Assembly: GCF_041381155.1 (NCBI RefSeq) | Contig: NC_091144.1 | Location: 16,501,544-16,565,543, forward strand | Direction: 5' to 3' | Origin: Argopecten irradians | Taxonomy: Eukaryota; Mollusca; Bivalvia; Pectinida; Pectinidae | DNA length: 64,000 nt | Shown: in pieces, positions 26,601 to 34,109 of the stretch | Position numbering within the stretch: position 1 is the first letter of the stretch | Layout of the letters: each line of letters opens with the position of its first letter | Notes under the pieces: generated by a model | The model's database searches: none | Told to the model about the DNA's origin: nothing | The model's input: the letters and a program-made list of their open reading frames with translations, nothing else | Translations under genes and position numbers: made by a program

Positions 26601-29600
26601 ATAAAATACGCCGATTTCTTTTAGGCTCATAAAAATAAGAAAGCATGTCGGAGACATCGAGATAGACCACCTTTGTTGATAATGGCGTGTGATGGCTGAT
26701 TGAAATAAAGGTCTTATATCGCTGCAAGGTAGATTCAAATATTTTTGTATGAAGTTGATTGTATTCAACCTATTAATGGTATTTAAACAATGAATAGCAC
26801 ATGTTTGGATTACAATATATATAAATGTATAACGTAATATTTGTGATAACGCCAATATAAACACCCTTTTCCACATCAATATACTAATAGCTACATCTAA
26901 GAGCACAACATATTTTTTACTTTTACTTTTTTATGTATAGTGCTCATGTCTGACCACAGACGCACACATTTTGGAAAGATTTTATTATAGCTACACATAC
27001 GTAATACATTTATAGTTTAGATATTGTGCAGGTCCAAAATTCGACGTTTTCACTACTCATCGGCATATCCTTTAAATTTTAAGTAGCGCGAAATTTGACT
27101 TGTTTAATTCAAAATTTTGAATATTGTCTGACCACAGACGCACACATTAATTATATTTTGGTTTTAAGAAAAAAAATTATTATAGATGTATTAGTAATAT
27201 TCTAGTAAGTCAAGGCGGACAACTCGGTAACGTAACCTACGGCACCCCATACTGCCCTAAACATTTTTTGATGATTATAACTTTATAACTAAGCAGTTAG
27301 CTATATCAGTAGGAAATATTAAAACTATTACTTAACACTTATCTACACCGAGCCTACATGTACCGTACATTAGCGACTCAGACCCCCGTGACCACATGTG
27401 GTTCTTTCAACCCCGTATGCTAATTTGATTTTTGACCAGGACAACCTACTAGTTTGGGAAATCGTTAAAATTTGACGATGTTTCCTCGGATTTCTCCAGT
27501 TGTGTATAAGTGTTGGCATTGAATTATACGTTAAATTAAAGATAACCATTTTCGAAATACGGTTGTGTATAATTTGTAACATGTTAGTTGGAATAAATGT
27601 GCTTTTTAATCTCTTAAAGTAAAATGGGGTGGCGTAGGTCACGTGACCGAGTTGCCAACCCTATACATTCCCATATCGCACACATGACAAGCTTTCCTTA
27701 AATTGCATTAGTTGATATGGAAAATTTATGAAAAAAAGGCATGTGCCTTAAAAATCTGAATACCGTATAGTCATCTAACTGTAAAAAAATATCTGCATAG
27801 ACGTATATCATAAATCTGCAAAACATTTGCAATTTCACTATGATATTTAGATTTGGCCATTTTCTGTGTTTATTCATGCATGTGACTACAAAATACCCGA
27901 TAGAAATAGCAAAATATCATGATTTTTGGCCAAAAATCATTACTATCACAATGGCAAAATAAATTTATTTCATAGGTCAATCCTGTAGATTTCCATAATG
28001 CTACCTGAATCCGCGCCATAGATTTTGCTTCAAGTAAACCTAGCCATTCTGGTCAAGACGCACTTCCGGAGGAGTCCAAAATTGTAATCTCTAACTCATT
28101 TTAGTTATGCTAATTTATTTATTTATTTATTTGTTTATTGCAAACTTGAAACTTCAATGACATCCTCCGTATTTGATGTACCGATTTGACAATATGTTTA
28201 ATTTCAATTTTATGCACTGATCAAAACAGGGGCTTCCCACTTAATAAAAACATGCCCCGGACCCAGAGTGTCCTACTATGCTACCTAGGACGTTAAATAT
28301 AATAAACCAAACCAAATTAAACACGTAGATGTTTGTGTTAAACCTGGCATAAAATAAACAATGCTTACATTGGCAATGACGTTGTCTCGACCACCATTGG
28401 GGTTCCTTAGACATTCCTGGTAACACATCGGGATGCCTAGTAATGCGATGAAAGAGATCGGTACTGCCACATTTTGATTGGCCGATCAACATGAAGTATG
28501 GTAGGCAGCGAAGCAACAACGAATTATCTGGTCTTCCCCCTTGAGGCCGAAAGGAACACTGTCGTTTTTTATTTTCTGATAGACGACTGCAACGGCCTGT
28601 TATCCACGATTCTCTGCGGTTATTGTCGTTGCCAAACCAACAAGGATTCTTAAATCCAGGAAGAAATACGGGAGGTCTCTTTAATTAAAATAAAAGTACT
28701 ATTATTCGACAAAGGTTTGACGTTCCATAGTGACACAGAATGAAAATATTATATGTACATGTATATTTATGGTATGCCGATATCAGTCTCATAAATGACT
28801 TTTAAATAAATAATCCTAAATATTTGAACATGTCTGCACTGTTATAACCCACTCTGAAAAAATATTATTGGTACAATTATCAACGCACTTATGTTACATG
28901 TATGAAACAACTCTCATTACTTGACCACTGTGTAAAATAGAAACATCGACAAATAGTGATCAAGATATAAGTAATATTATCGAACACGGTACTTTAATAC
29001 TCTTTCTTTTTTCTTTGTTTTTAAGTCTATTGAAGAATGAATGAATAACGAGCGAACGAACAAAAATAAAGAACAATCGGACCAATAAAATGATGATTGT
29101 ACATTGTATTCATATCCACATTAATATCTTACGTATCCTTCCTTTCGTCTATTAATCTGTTTGTGCACACGTCAAATGTCACGCAATTAAAGAAGCCAAT
29201 CAGCGGGAGTCTGGTGTGAGAAAAACCAAGTTCCCTATTTTAATGAGATATGTATTAAAACGTTTTGGTAATGTATATCGATATTGTCATATTGTCATAT
29301 CTTATTTCAAACTAACAGAAAATATTGATTTTGTTATACTGAGATGTGTATGAATATACACATGTGTAATGGATATAGGCTTGGCAGTGAGAGAAATAAC
29401 GAAAAGACTTCTTCGCTTGAATCCACGTGTTTATCAACCGGAAGTGTTACAAGTAAATCTCCAAACAGAATATGGACAATAATTCCGGATACTTCTCTGG
29501 TGGTCACATAAATATATATTACATATATATATATTACATCCCCCCGCTCAAAAAAAAATGAACCCCAGTGAATTTTAAATAACCACCAAAGAAGTATCAT

Positions 29601-32600
29601 CAGATATACAGTAACAAGAACATGAATGATTCGTTTGAATGGACATGTCTGAAATGAAATAAAGAAAATTTACCATGAAATCAAGTAAGCAATTTAGCAC
29701 TGTTCATAATGAAATGATTGAAAAATAAGGGAAAATCCATTGTCACCTCCTGAAATGAGAATCGGTAGATTGTCATCGTTATCAATCATGGATGGTCTAC
29801 ATTTACAAAATGACACTGGCAAAACATCTCGAGTGGAAAAAAACCAATTATGTTATTTTTGCAGGCAAGTCCATCCGCTGATCGAGTTACATTGTCCGGA
29901 GTCGGTAACATCACATGCATTCACAACTCTGGGTATCAATTTAGTCACAGCACAAACAGAAGGTTTGGTGTCACGGACTCCTTTGATAGGCTCTGACGTT
30001 TTCCTCTGAAATGAAGGTTTGGCAACTTGTACAATCTCCATTATCTTTGTCTTTGACAGCTAACAAATGACTAGCAAATGATTGACTGCTATCCATTTTT
30101 TCCACTCCATTAGACCCGGAATACACAGGTGTAGGATTGTCCGTTTTTTTGGAACTTACTGCATGCATAACATTAACTGGGACACTATCCACTACAGATT
30201 CAGTTTGTACATACTTGCTATTTACATCAACATGTACTTATCAAGTTCATCGTTTGCCCTCGCCTCACAAACTTCAGAATAGCGGCGTTTTCGTTCGAGT
30301 AACCATTGTTTCCGTCGTGCTTTCTCATGGCGAATCTGTGACGGCGATTTATGTTTGCGTCATGGCTTGTCGCTAGATGTAACTGGAGATACTGGTACAT
30401 CTACCTTATGTTGACCACAACCATTTACACTTCTATTTAAAGTCTTGTCATAATGTTCTAACGATTTGGTCCATGTGATTGAAAATGACAAAGTCTGTCC
30501 ATTCTCCTTCAGAACATACGATGGAATCAAATTTTTATAATCATCAATGTAATTATCAAGCACTTTAATTAGATTTTCAGGAAGCAACATGGTTGAACAA
30601 ATAAAGTAACTGTTCAGTTCTAAATCATGTAGTTCTAGATCTATGCTGCCATGACCTCGTGGTCGGGCCTCGTCACACTGACCTCCTTACACATAAAACA
30701 TCACTGAAACACTAACAGGGAAATTCGCTTAATGTCACAAAACTACATCTTACTTGTCTTTAGATTCTCCACCATGTAATGGATACATAGGCTTGGCAGT
30801 GAGAGAAATAACGAAAAGACTTCTTCGCTTGAATCCACGTGTTTATCAACCGGAAGTGTTACAAGTAAATCTCCAAACAGAATATGGACAATAATTCCGG
30901 ATACTTCTCTGGTGGTCACATAAATATATATTACATATATATAAATAAAAAAGAACAATGTCCATGTGATGGTTTCCATATACATAAAAAGAAAACACAA
31001 CTATAAAACAGTTTTTTCCTCCCCATAGTCGAGAAAGCGCTAGGAAGGAAAAAACTGTGTTATAGTTGTGTTTTCTTTTTTACATATATATGTATATATA
31101 TATTACACATGTGCATGTAGAAAATAAATACATACATGTATATAGTCTATTGGACCCATTTCTTCCCATGACAGTAAGAACAAAGGAGACCAGTAAGATA
31201 ATGTCTTTGTTGCAGACTTTAACATCCTTTCATCTATTCAGATGTGTACTGTATATACGTTTCTGGCCCTATCTGGATCTTAATGAGATTTTCAAAAATC
31301 TTAATTTGAATTTGACTCCATGGCCTCGCCTCTCAGGCACTTTTTGATCTTTTATACAAATTTATTCCGAATAAACTATCTTCTGCGGGGTTTAAAAAAA
31401 AACTGTCTCCTAGTACCTGAAGCCTTTTAACAAACTACAGCTGTGTCAATGACATGAGGTTGTGTTGGGGAACTCGCTCTACATGTCTTGATTCTGTTTG
31501 ATTCCCAGTCGACGTTCATTCTCCTTTTCTTATACCAAGGGGAATTACTCGTGCAATCAGAGTTAGAAATATCTCTCCTTTGACCACATAATGTAATCTC
31601 ATCACATTCATACAACTTCATACATATTTAATGGAACTTTACGATGTTGCTGCTTTCACACAGCATTACCTGGTATAATATCCAAACCCGGTGAGTATTT
31701 TCCCAAAATAGCACCGGTTGTGCTTGTCAACATCATGTGTCACAATTGACTGCTCTGCCATAATTGGGTTTGTACAATATACGTATACGTAGCCTCACAC
31801 ATACATGTATGTGTATTAACGCAAACCTGTGTACATTGTGTATGTTTACATATATAACTTAAAACATCCCGTACACTATTAAAGGATATTTTAGTTGGGT
31901 TTTATTCAAAGTTAACAAAAAAAATCACGCAAATATCCGCATATCTGTATCTTGACAATGAAGCTTACAATGACAGGTTTCCGAGCATACACTAAAATCT
32001 GGATTTCAAACTTAAATTTTGTACTTATTTGGACATGGCCCAATAAGTAGAATAGATTTTTTAGCTTATTTGAACCTGTGACCTTGAATGAAGGTTAATG
32101 TCTTCATTTGAATATATATAATAAGCCTCCATCCCAGCATGCCACAGGCCCAATATTAGGTATATCGACCTCTTAGTTATTAACAAGAAGTCGTTTAAAG
32201 ATTTGAACCTATTTGACCCATGTGACCTTAAATGAAGTTCAGTCATTTATTGGAACAAACATGGTAACTGATCATCCAAGCTTGAAAAGGGATTCAAGCG
32301 AGGGAGACTGAAGTTGGTTCCGAGTTCCGTTTAATGATTCTGTTTTTTTAAATAAAATTTTTAAAATTCAGTTTATGTAATTTGAACATATTACAAATGT
32401 TCTCTGTTGTGTTTTGTCATAGATAATTTGTGATAGAGCTAGTTTAAATACGTTTTCAAATAGCATCTATTTCCGTTTATGAAAAAAACGGAAATCAGAA
32501 CCAGTTTCGAGTTCCGTTTAAGGAATTTTCTATCATTTTAGATATAATCATTCTATATACCTAAGACATATGAGAAATGTAGCCTGTTGTCTTTTCAATG

Positions 32601-34098
32601 GTTATTAGTGGTGAAACCACTTTAATTTAGTTTTCTATCAACTCCTATTTCCGAGTTCCGTTTAAGTAAAACGGAACCGAGTTCCGTTTTTCCATAAACG
32701 AAAATAGATGTTATTTGAAAACGTATTTAAACTAGCTCTATCACAAATTATCTATGACAATGTTCAAATTACATAAACTGAATTTTTAAAATTTTATTTA
32801 AAAAAAAAAAAACAGAATCCCTAAACGGAACTCGGAACTCGGAAGTATTCAGGGTAAATCTAAACAAACCTGCACTAAATTTTATGCTTAAATTTCGCAA
32901 AATAACACATTGTTTAGCATTACGCAAACGTTTTGCGAAATTACATGCTGAATTCGCTTTATTCCGCGCTTTTTTTTTATTTCATACAGCTCTGTCAGTT
33001 TTCAATGGCATTCGGGGTCAGTTTTCAACGTTGAAAAATGTCCCGAGGTCAATTTTCAACGAAAGTTCATATTCAACGTTACACCGGCCATTTCTGGTGT
33101 CCGGCTGGAGGTCGGGCCAAAATGGCTAAACATCATGCCGGGAGTAAATCCTAAGCCTAATAGAAAGGGGTCATGATCAAAGAATAAACTGAGAGCCAAC
33201 TGTTCCGGATTCCATCAATTACCCGGCTGTTACATCAATCGTACATGCTTTGAAAAACAATCTCAGGGTCAATTTTAGAGGAACACTTAATTTAAAAAAG
33301 TAGTCGGTCGAAATGTAAACGTAAGGAACGAATTATATTTTTTGTTGCTTACTGGTGTGTATACTGCATTTTTGTTTTGATATTTTGAATAACGCGCGTG
33401 TGTATTGGTAGCATCCGTATTGAGTAGGCATTCAATATTTTATCATTTGTTTGCTTGTTTGTCTATCTGAATTGATAAAATATCAAGTAGTATGTTCGTG
33501 TCATATGCAGAGTCTGTCCAGTCTATCTGTAAGGACGTGTGTACAGACAAATGAACAGACGGATGGAAAGAATAATACGTTGATACCCCTGTGCAGCTGG
33601 ATATATATAATCATTTTAATTGTCTGTTAGTTGTTTTTATTTTTTATTCGTTTGTTAGTTAGTTATTGCTTTATTTCGTTCCTTCGACTGTTCGTTCGAT
33701 CATTACATGTACATGAAGTTCGACTTGAACTGAAGAAAAACCATATTAAAGCGATCGTCTGTTCGATAACATTACTAATATCTTTTGCTGGATGGAAATC
33801 CCGTGATCGCGAATTAAAACAGTTACATACCTTTTGGAAGACTTGCGCATACAGACCTCCGTATTTTATATTCCAATTCGGACTCATTAACATTTGTGTC
33901 ATTCCACAGCTGAACTCTGGAAGCTACTAAATGATCGCCAATTCCGTCCACATTATCCTTGGAATACGGACGCAGCCCATTGGCCTTGTGAAGTTCCACA
34001 AATCTGGGTGTGTTTTCAGTGGTAACAGTTAAACCTAAAATGATAGACACCACCACCAGCGTGATAAAAATGACACAATACTTTTTAAACCATACCAT
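5506..34098 (-). CDS. CHST15-like: CHST15-like carbohydrate sulfotransferase, copy 1 (whole multi-exon gene span)
   Basis: The exons together encode a PAPS-dependent sulfotransferase of the CHST15/GalNAc4S-6ST type. In vertebrates this family adds sulfate to C6 of GalNAc-4-sulfate in chondroitin chains, in the Golgi lumen. Order: short cytoplasmic tail and signal anchor, NPCW stem motif, 5'-PSB motif IGQSKCGSTDL with EPQWW after it, FTEYIDYFDPAAQ, GEGSPSTLWD, 3'-PB motif LRNPVDRLYSDY, GLYAVFLEDW, and a C-terminal LLEQFYQP helix. Exons 4 to 8 join with matching phases and GT-AG borders, and the same exons recur in copy 2. Two points are unresolved. Exon 1 ends in phase 1, but exon 2 opens in phase 0 or 2, so at least one exon in 28679-33830 was missed. 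Exon 3 borders are also unsure. The intron between exons 3 and 4 is 16 kb and holds a DRAM-like gene and repeats. The exact substrate is not readable from sequence. Confidence 0.85.
6356..6518 (-). CDS. CHST15-like: Sulfotransferase copy 1, exon 7: GLYAVFLEDW segment
   Basis: The acceptor is TTATCAG|GTATAC and the donor GCTAC|GTAAG. The translation is VYFGDLRLTIGLYAVFLEDW followed by MTVFPRKQFFITTLDDYSKN and EIFDFLGL. It aligns with the GLYAVYLLDWLSVF, LRLEDH and VFQFLNLG segment of CHST15, near the end of the sulfotransferase fold. Confidence 0.9.
6891..7180. mobile_element. TTAA MITE, copy in sulfotransferase copy 1 intron (left end lost)
   Basis: The partner in copy 2 (53346-53648) has both termini. 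Here about 9 bp of the left end are gone, between two CTT triplets. The right end GGTGGAGCATCT is intact and followed by TTAG. Confidence 0.7.
7286..7454 (-). CDS. CHST15-like: Sulfotransferase copy 1, exon 6
   Basis: The acceptor is TTACAG|GTTATA and the donor GACTG|GTGAG. It completes the 3'-PB motif (RLYSDYIFMN), then reads EIFHSKASRSVRLFNDC and RRHCAYQVGYFVV. Paired cysteines in this segment are typical of the family. The exon joins exon 7 in phase 0. Confidence 0.88.
7796..7952 (-). CDS. CHST15-like: Sulfotransferase copy 1, exon 5: GEGSPSTLWD and 3'-PAPS-binding motif
   Basis: The acceptor is ATCCAG|GTGAAGG and the donor GATAG|GTAGG. The translation contains GEGSPSTLWDLSWWWQY, ALTNAHFVRHILPDVK and LVVILRNPVDR. 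These correspond to the GEASASTLWD and LIVMLRDPVERLYSDY motifs of CHST15. The arginine and the following serine (in exon 6) form the 3'-phosphate-binding site of PAPS. Both splice phases agree with the neighbouring exons. Confidence 0.9.
8007..8712. mobile_element. About 706-bp insertion with a terminal hairpin, absent in copy 2
   Basis: Copy 2 reads TACATTTATTTC where copy 1 has this block between TACAT and ATTTATTTC. Its first 150 bp form a long hairpin (8009-8157), with arms starting AGAATACACGGTTAGTATCT. A second inverted pair, TTTATCCTGCAA (8159-8170) and TTGCAGGATAAA (8703-8714), bounds the rest. No coding potential. A 22-bp duplication, CGTATTGACGGATAAAGCA twice, lies at 8622-8660. Confidence 0.7.
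8965..9091 (-). CDS. CHST15-like: Sulfotransferase copy 1, exon 4
   Basis: The acceptor is TTTAG|CGAGC and the donor CACGG|GTAAG. The 42 codons plus one base read RAMISYVTGHEPYTF, then TEYIDYFDPAAQ and QRKIFIT. The EYIDYFD stretch aligns with EDYLDLFD, which lies between the 5'-PSB and 3'-PB motifs in vertebrate CHST15. The last base joins exon 5 to give ITGEGSPS. Confidence 0.85.
9131..9640. mobile_element. GATCGCGATC-terminus element, left end (element C)
   Basis: Begins ACTAGATTTGATCGCGATCA, then AAACACGGGATTTCC, as at 42250 and (inverted) 45985. It continues with CTGCTGATTGGATATATTCA, shared with 42608. The right end was not identified. The block 9107-13796 is absent from copy 2. Confidence 0.6.
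9640..9740 (-). repeat. SINE-tail-like fragment, minus orientation
   Basis: Read on the minus strand, GGAGGCCGTCCTTACGTGAC and CTGTTAATAGGACGTA resemble the SINE tail at 2550-2600 and the fragment at 37730-37768. Confidence 0.5.
9784..10640 (+). mobile_element. Possible solo LTR or promoter-bearing repeat
   Basis: TATAAAAG at 10196-10203 and AATAAA at 10462-10467 are spaced as in an LTR, in sequence with different composition from the surroundings. Exact ends and a target duplication were not found, so this is tentative. Confidence 0.3.
11135..12660. repeat. Higher-order satellite: three ~510-bp units, each of three ~170-bp monomers
   Basis: The phrase CTATATNTCCGCCATTTT recurs at about 11150, 11313, 11487, 11660, 11818, 11995, 12166, 12328, 12505 and 12668. 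Every third copy is most alike: GATGTCC, then TTCGGAGG, then TTTGGAGAG precede it in turn. Units start near 11135, 11648 and 12158. Frames of about 60-115 codons in it are not conserved. Confidence 0.85.
12661..13765. repeat. Two ~610-bp satellite-related units
   Basis: Units starting near 12661 and 13270 share ATGACCTT, CATGCYCTTTCATAT, GAGCGTTTAAA and TACGTCTGTGACCTTGACCT. Relatives lie at 31860-32260, 40396-40790 and, inverted, 46000-46336. Confidence 0.75.
13766..13793. repeat. Terminal hairpin of the satellite-bearing element
   Basis: AGGGATTTCCATCCTAAATG and its inverse pair almost fully. The same hairpin recurs at 40234-40270 and, decayed, at 42905-42990. Confidence 0.7.
13845..14040. 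repeat. Decayed ~39-bp tandem repeat
   Basis: About four units of TTTCAAGTGTGACCCTAGCA preceded by ACAGACTCCT. The minus-strand frame here only mirrors the repeat. Confidence 0.75.
14041..17960. other. AT-rich DNA downstream of the DRAM-like gene
   Basis: Contains a TA microsatellite (14058-14074), a hairpin at 14358-14446 with arms AAAAATCGAATTATGC, a 40-bp palindrome at 15403-15442 and a G-rich run at 16330-16350. No exon with family motifs was seen. Confidence 0.4.
15403..15442. repeat. 40-bp near-perfect palindrome
   Basis: TTGGTGACGACCGTGATTCT is followed by its inverse with one mismatch, centred on TTCTAGAA. Confidence 0.85.
17967..18071 (-). CDS. DRAM-like exon D (C-terminal tail)
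   Basis: The acceptor is ATTTCAG|TTTGAA, in phase 0. 34 codons plus TAA give a hydrophilic acidic tail beginning FENGEVVVPLDDFGK. No family motif is present, so assignment to this gene rests on phase and position. Confidence 0.45.
   Translation of the reverse strand, partial: FENGEVVVPLDDFGKTSVNGEDVINTPANDDPNT
17967..20809 (-). CDS. DRAM/Frag1-family membrane protein, 3' part of gene nested in sulfotransferase intron
   Basis: Four exons (20602-20809, 20248-20306, 19816-19875, 17967-18071) join with consistent phases. They encode HYLGAFMCFGCAMYMFYAW, then LQTAITFKI, a transmembrane segment SSILSSLLFVT, a loop SKYKYNSG, TLRTVFLVSTISEW, and an acidic tail ending DDPNT-stop. In DRAM1/DRAM2 (six-pass lysosomal or Golgi membrane proteins linked to autophagy) the order is HDLGA, LQxxxSYK, a transmembrane helix, a W-N-P loop and VSAICEW. 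The last helix is shorter than in the family, so an exon between 18071 and 19816 may be missed. N-terminal exons were not found in 20810-24249. The gene lies on the same strand as its host gene and inside a 10.4-kb segment absent from copy 2. Confidence 0.6.
18655..18775. repeat. Inverted repeat in the DRAM-like intron
   Basis: ACAATTATAGCATTTTGATG and GGTCGATGCAT face ATGCATCGACC and CAAAATGCTACAATTAT. A weaker relative lies at 18180-18245. Confidence 0.65.
19233..19798. repeat. 27-bp minisatellite, about 21 units, each with a splice-donor consensus on the minus strand
   Basis: The plus-strand unit is GGGGTTGAAGTCTATACTTA plus CATGAGA or CGTGAGA, 27-28 bp. Its complement contains GTAAGTAT after AT or AC, a perfect U1-type donor core, in nearly every unit. 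The array starts about 20 bp past DRAM-like exon C. The 9-residue repeating frame on the plus strand follows from the 27-bp period. Confidence 0.95.
19816..19875 (-). CDS. DRAM-like exon C (SEW motif)
   Basis: The acceptor is TTTATAG|GACACC. 20 codons, DTLRTVFLVSTISEWLLTFS, match the family VSAICEW region. The donor is the first of three overlapping TCAGTAA sites; the third follows an in-frame stop. A donor-rich minisatellite begins about 20 bp further on. Confidence 0.55.
20248..20306 (-). CDS. DRAM-like exon B (loop)
   Basis: The acceptor is AACAAG|TCGCCG and the strong donor AATGG|GTAAGA. The 59 bp keep the frame from exon A to exon C and encode AVSKYKYNSGRDAGLGTKW. The KYKYNS part aligns with the KLEWNP loop of DRAM1. 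Confidence 0.5.
20602..20809 (-). CDS. DRAM-like exon A (middle transmembrane region)
   Basis: The acceptor is TTTACAG|GTAGAC. 69 codons plus one base read VDTMKPPHYLGAFMC through ITKICQTISS and LLFVT. The chosen donor ACAT|GTATCC is moderate, but its phase fits the next exon. HYLGA and LQTAITFK are the DRAM-family signatures. Confidence 0.65.
20820..23030. other. AT-rich DNA, no feature recognised
   Basis: This region was searched for upstream DRAM-like exons. A 30-bp interval at 21717-21746 has splice-like borders but no family match. Confidence 0.4.
23037..24240. repeat. Repeated GC-rich motif with short tandem repeats and a terminal hairpin
   Basis: GTCACGGCTCGGCGCGCCCG followed by CTCGATGTAAGCGACGAAAT occurs at 23037 and 23776. 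Each copy is followed by two or three 21-bp repeats of ACATTGAATATAAACGCAGA. Near the right end, 24160-24228 forms a hairpin with arms CTGCCGAAACTTGTTA. Confidence 0.7.
25061..25080 (-). CDS. CHST15-like: Sulfotransferase copy 1, exon 3 (probable 20-nt microexon, borders uncertain)
   Basis: The frame IRAYNE ends at a plausible donor (AACGAG|GTTAAT) in phase 0, which fits exon 4. To bridge from exon 2 (phase 1) without a stop, the acceptor GAAG|CC at 25080 is the only close fit and gives a 20-nt exon. The better-looking acceptor CTGCAG|AA would create TAA at the junction. The frame stays open upstream to about 25127 (LLDWISTVYKDTPAEA), so a longer exon is possible, but no acceptor in the right phase is visible. 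A MITE begins at 25133 in this copy only. Confidence 0.45.
25133..25488. mobile_element. TTAA MITE with empty site in copy 2
   Basis: 356 bp with inverted ends AGATGCTCCACCGCCGAC and GTCGGCGGTGGAGCATCT, flanked on both sides by TTAA (25129-25132, 25489-25492). Copy 2 has ACA-TTAA-AATAAG with one TTAA. TTAA duplication is the mark of piggyBac-type transposition. Confidence 0.9.
25500..28250. other. Intron between exons 2 and 3 of copy 1
   Basis: Collinear with 55815-58580. It holds a hairpin (26418-26513), a local duplication (25935-26070 with 26985-27126), two copies of CTGACCACAGACGCACACAT, and a TTTA microsatellite at 28116-28138 that is longer in copy 2. Small frames here are not gene-like. 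Confidence 0.5.
26418..26513. repeat. Long hairpin (partner 56738-56832)
   Basis: AACACATTGAAC, TTTACAACC and ATCGCCCG face CGGGCGAT or AGGGCGAT, GGTTGTAAA and GTTCAATGTGTT. Pairing is better in copy 2 (CGCCCGTCAAAA with TTTTGACGGGCG). Confidence 0.8.
28252..28325 (+). repeat. SINE tail fragment next to exon 2 donor
   Basis: CTAGGACGTTAAATATAATA and AAACCAAACCAAATTA resemble the tail at 2570-2600. Also present at 58585-58660. Confidence 0.5.
28369..28678 (-). CDS. CHST15-like: Sulfotransferase copy 1, exon 2: NPCW stem and 5'-PAPS-binding motif
   Basis: The open frame reads through FLPGFKNPCWFG, a basic linker, LLLRCLPYF, the 5'-phosphosulfate-binding motif (LIGQSKCGSTDLFHR), the PDVLPG turn and KEPQWWSRQRH. 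This matches the CHST15 order NPCW, CLPYF, IGQPKCGTTDL, EPHWW. The acceptor is AAAG|AGACC (alternative two bases further in) and the donor is CAAT|GTAAGC, in phase 1. A SINE tail fragment lies in the intron just past the donor. Neither possible acceptor phase fits exon 1 directly. Confidence 0.85.
29365..30943 (-). mobile_element. Small gag-only LTR element, copy 1
   Basis: Two direct repeats (29365-29538 and 30775-30943) of about 170 bp read TGTAAT to ATTACA. On the minus strand the left LTR is followed by TGGTGGAGAATC (30763-30774), a tRNA-type primer-binding site. The right LTR is preceded by GAGCGGGGGGA (29539-29549), a polypurine tract. The 1.2-kb interior holds one decayed frame on the same strand. 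No reverse transcriptase, protease or integrase is seen. No target duplication was found. Confidence 0.7.
29850..30590 (-). pseudogene. Gag/ORF1-like frame of the LTR element, copy 1 (broken)
   Basis: Starts MLLPENLIKVLDNYIDD, with SITWTKSLEHYD, a stop after SSDKP, then RKHKSPSQIRHEKARRK. It has a 1-bp loss near 30238, a 1-bp gain near 30041 and a deletion of about 45 bp near 29880 compared with copy 2. The WT and SPS-basic pattern resembles ORFs often seen in mollusc repeats. The function is not established. Confidence 0.5.
30986..31080. repeat. Long hairpin beside the LTR element (partner 61387-61480)
   Basis: Arms of about 35 bp, GAAAACACAACTATAAAACA and its inverse, separated by a short loop with GAGAAAGCGC. 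Confidence 0.85.
32318..32844. mobile_element. Fold-back element with ~190-bp inverted ends (partner 62512-63040)
   Basis: Left arm TTCCGAGTTCCGTTTAATGA, GTTTATGTAATTTGAACAT, GATAGAGCTAGTTTAAATAC and ATCTATTTCCGTTTATG is mirrored by the right arm ending CGGAACTCGGAACTCGGAA. Minor copies of GAGTTCCGTTTAAG lie in the centre. No frame. Both duplicated units contain it. Confidence 0.85.
32870..33190 (+). repeat. Repeat Z (partners 63060-63370 and, inverted, 37977-38225)
   Basis: Shared phrases are GCTTAAATTTCGCAAAATAA, TTTCAATGGCATTCGG, CACCGGCCATTTCTGG and GGATTTACTCCCGGCATGAT (minus). The 81-codon frame across it is a by-product. Confidence 0.7.
33831..34098 (-). CDS. CHST15-like: Sulfotransferase copy 1, exon 1: start codon, signal anchor and stem
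   Basis: The exon runs from ATG at 34098 to a strong donor (AAAAG|GTATGT) at 33831 and gives 89 codons plus one base. The protein starts MVWFKKYC, a short basic tail, followed by a hydrophobic segment of about 20 residues (VIFITLVVVSIILGLTV). This is the type II signal-anchor layout of Golgi glycosyl- and sulfotransferases. The stem holds two N-glycosylation sequons (NDT, NES) and ends near CASLPKG. A TATA-like stretch, TATTTATAAAA on the minus strand, lies about 255 bp upstream, but it may be chance in this AT-rich DNA. The matching exon of copy 2 would fall about 20 bp beyond the right edge of the window. Confidence 0.75.
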
Positions 34099-34109
34099 TC
34101 AGCATTTTG

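Larger units (their letters stand above)
28955..33811. mobile_element. Composite element B with GATCGCG-type termini in intron of copy 1
   Basis: The left end, GTGATCAAGATATAAGTAAT and ATTATCGAACACGGTACTTT, is a decayed inverse of the right end, where GTTCGATAACATTACTAATA and GGAAATCCCGTGATCGCG are read. The right 350 bp match 44610-44840 in element A. Nested inside are an LTR element, a long hairpin, a fold-back element and repeat Z. Its partner starts near 59279. Confidence 0.55.
2760..33990. repeat. Segmental tandem duplication, unit 1
   Basis: Anchors match in order and orientation to unit 2: 2760-3437 with 46337-47086; 3832-9106 with 50100-54868; 13797-13837 with 54883-54924; 24250-33811 with 54930-64000. 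Differences inside are mostly insertions or deletions of repeats. Unit 1 carries sulfotransferase copy 1 and the nested DRAM-like gene. Confidence 0.9.

Noticed and set aside
26580..26906. 108-codon minus-strand frame with hydrophobic stretches
   Set aside because: AT-rich DNA gives such frames by chance; the start differs in the second copy (56899-57195).
27370..27642. 90-codon minus-strand frame conserved at 57691-57963
   Set aside because: It is preserved only because the duplication is recent; no motif, no splice context, and it lies in an intron.
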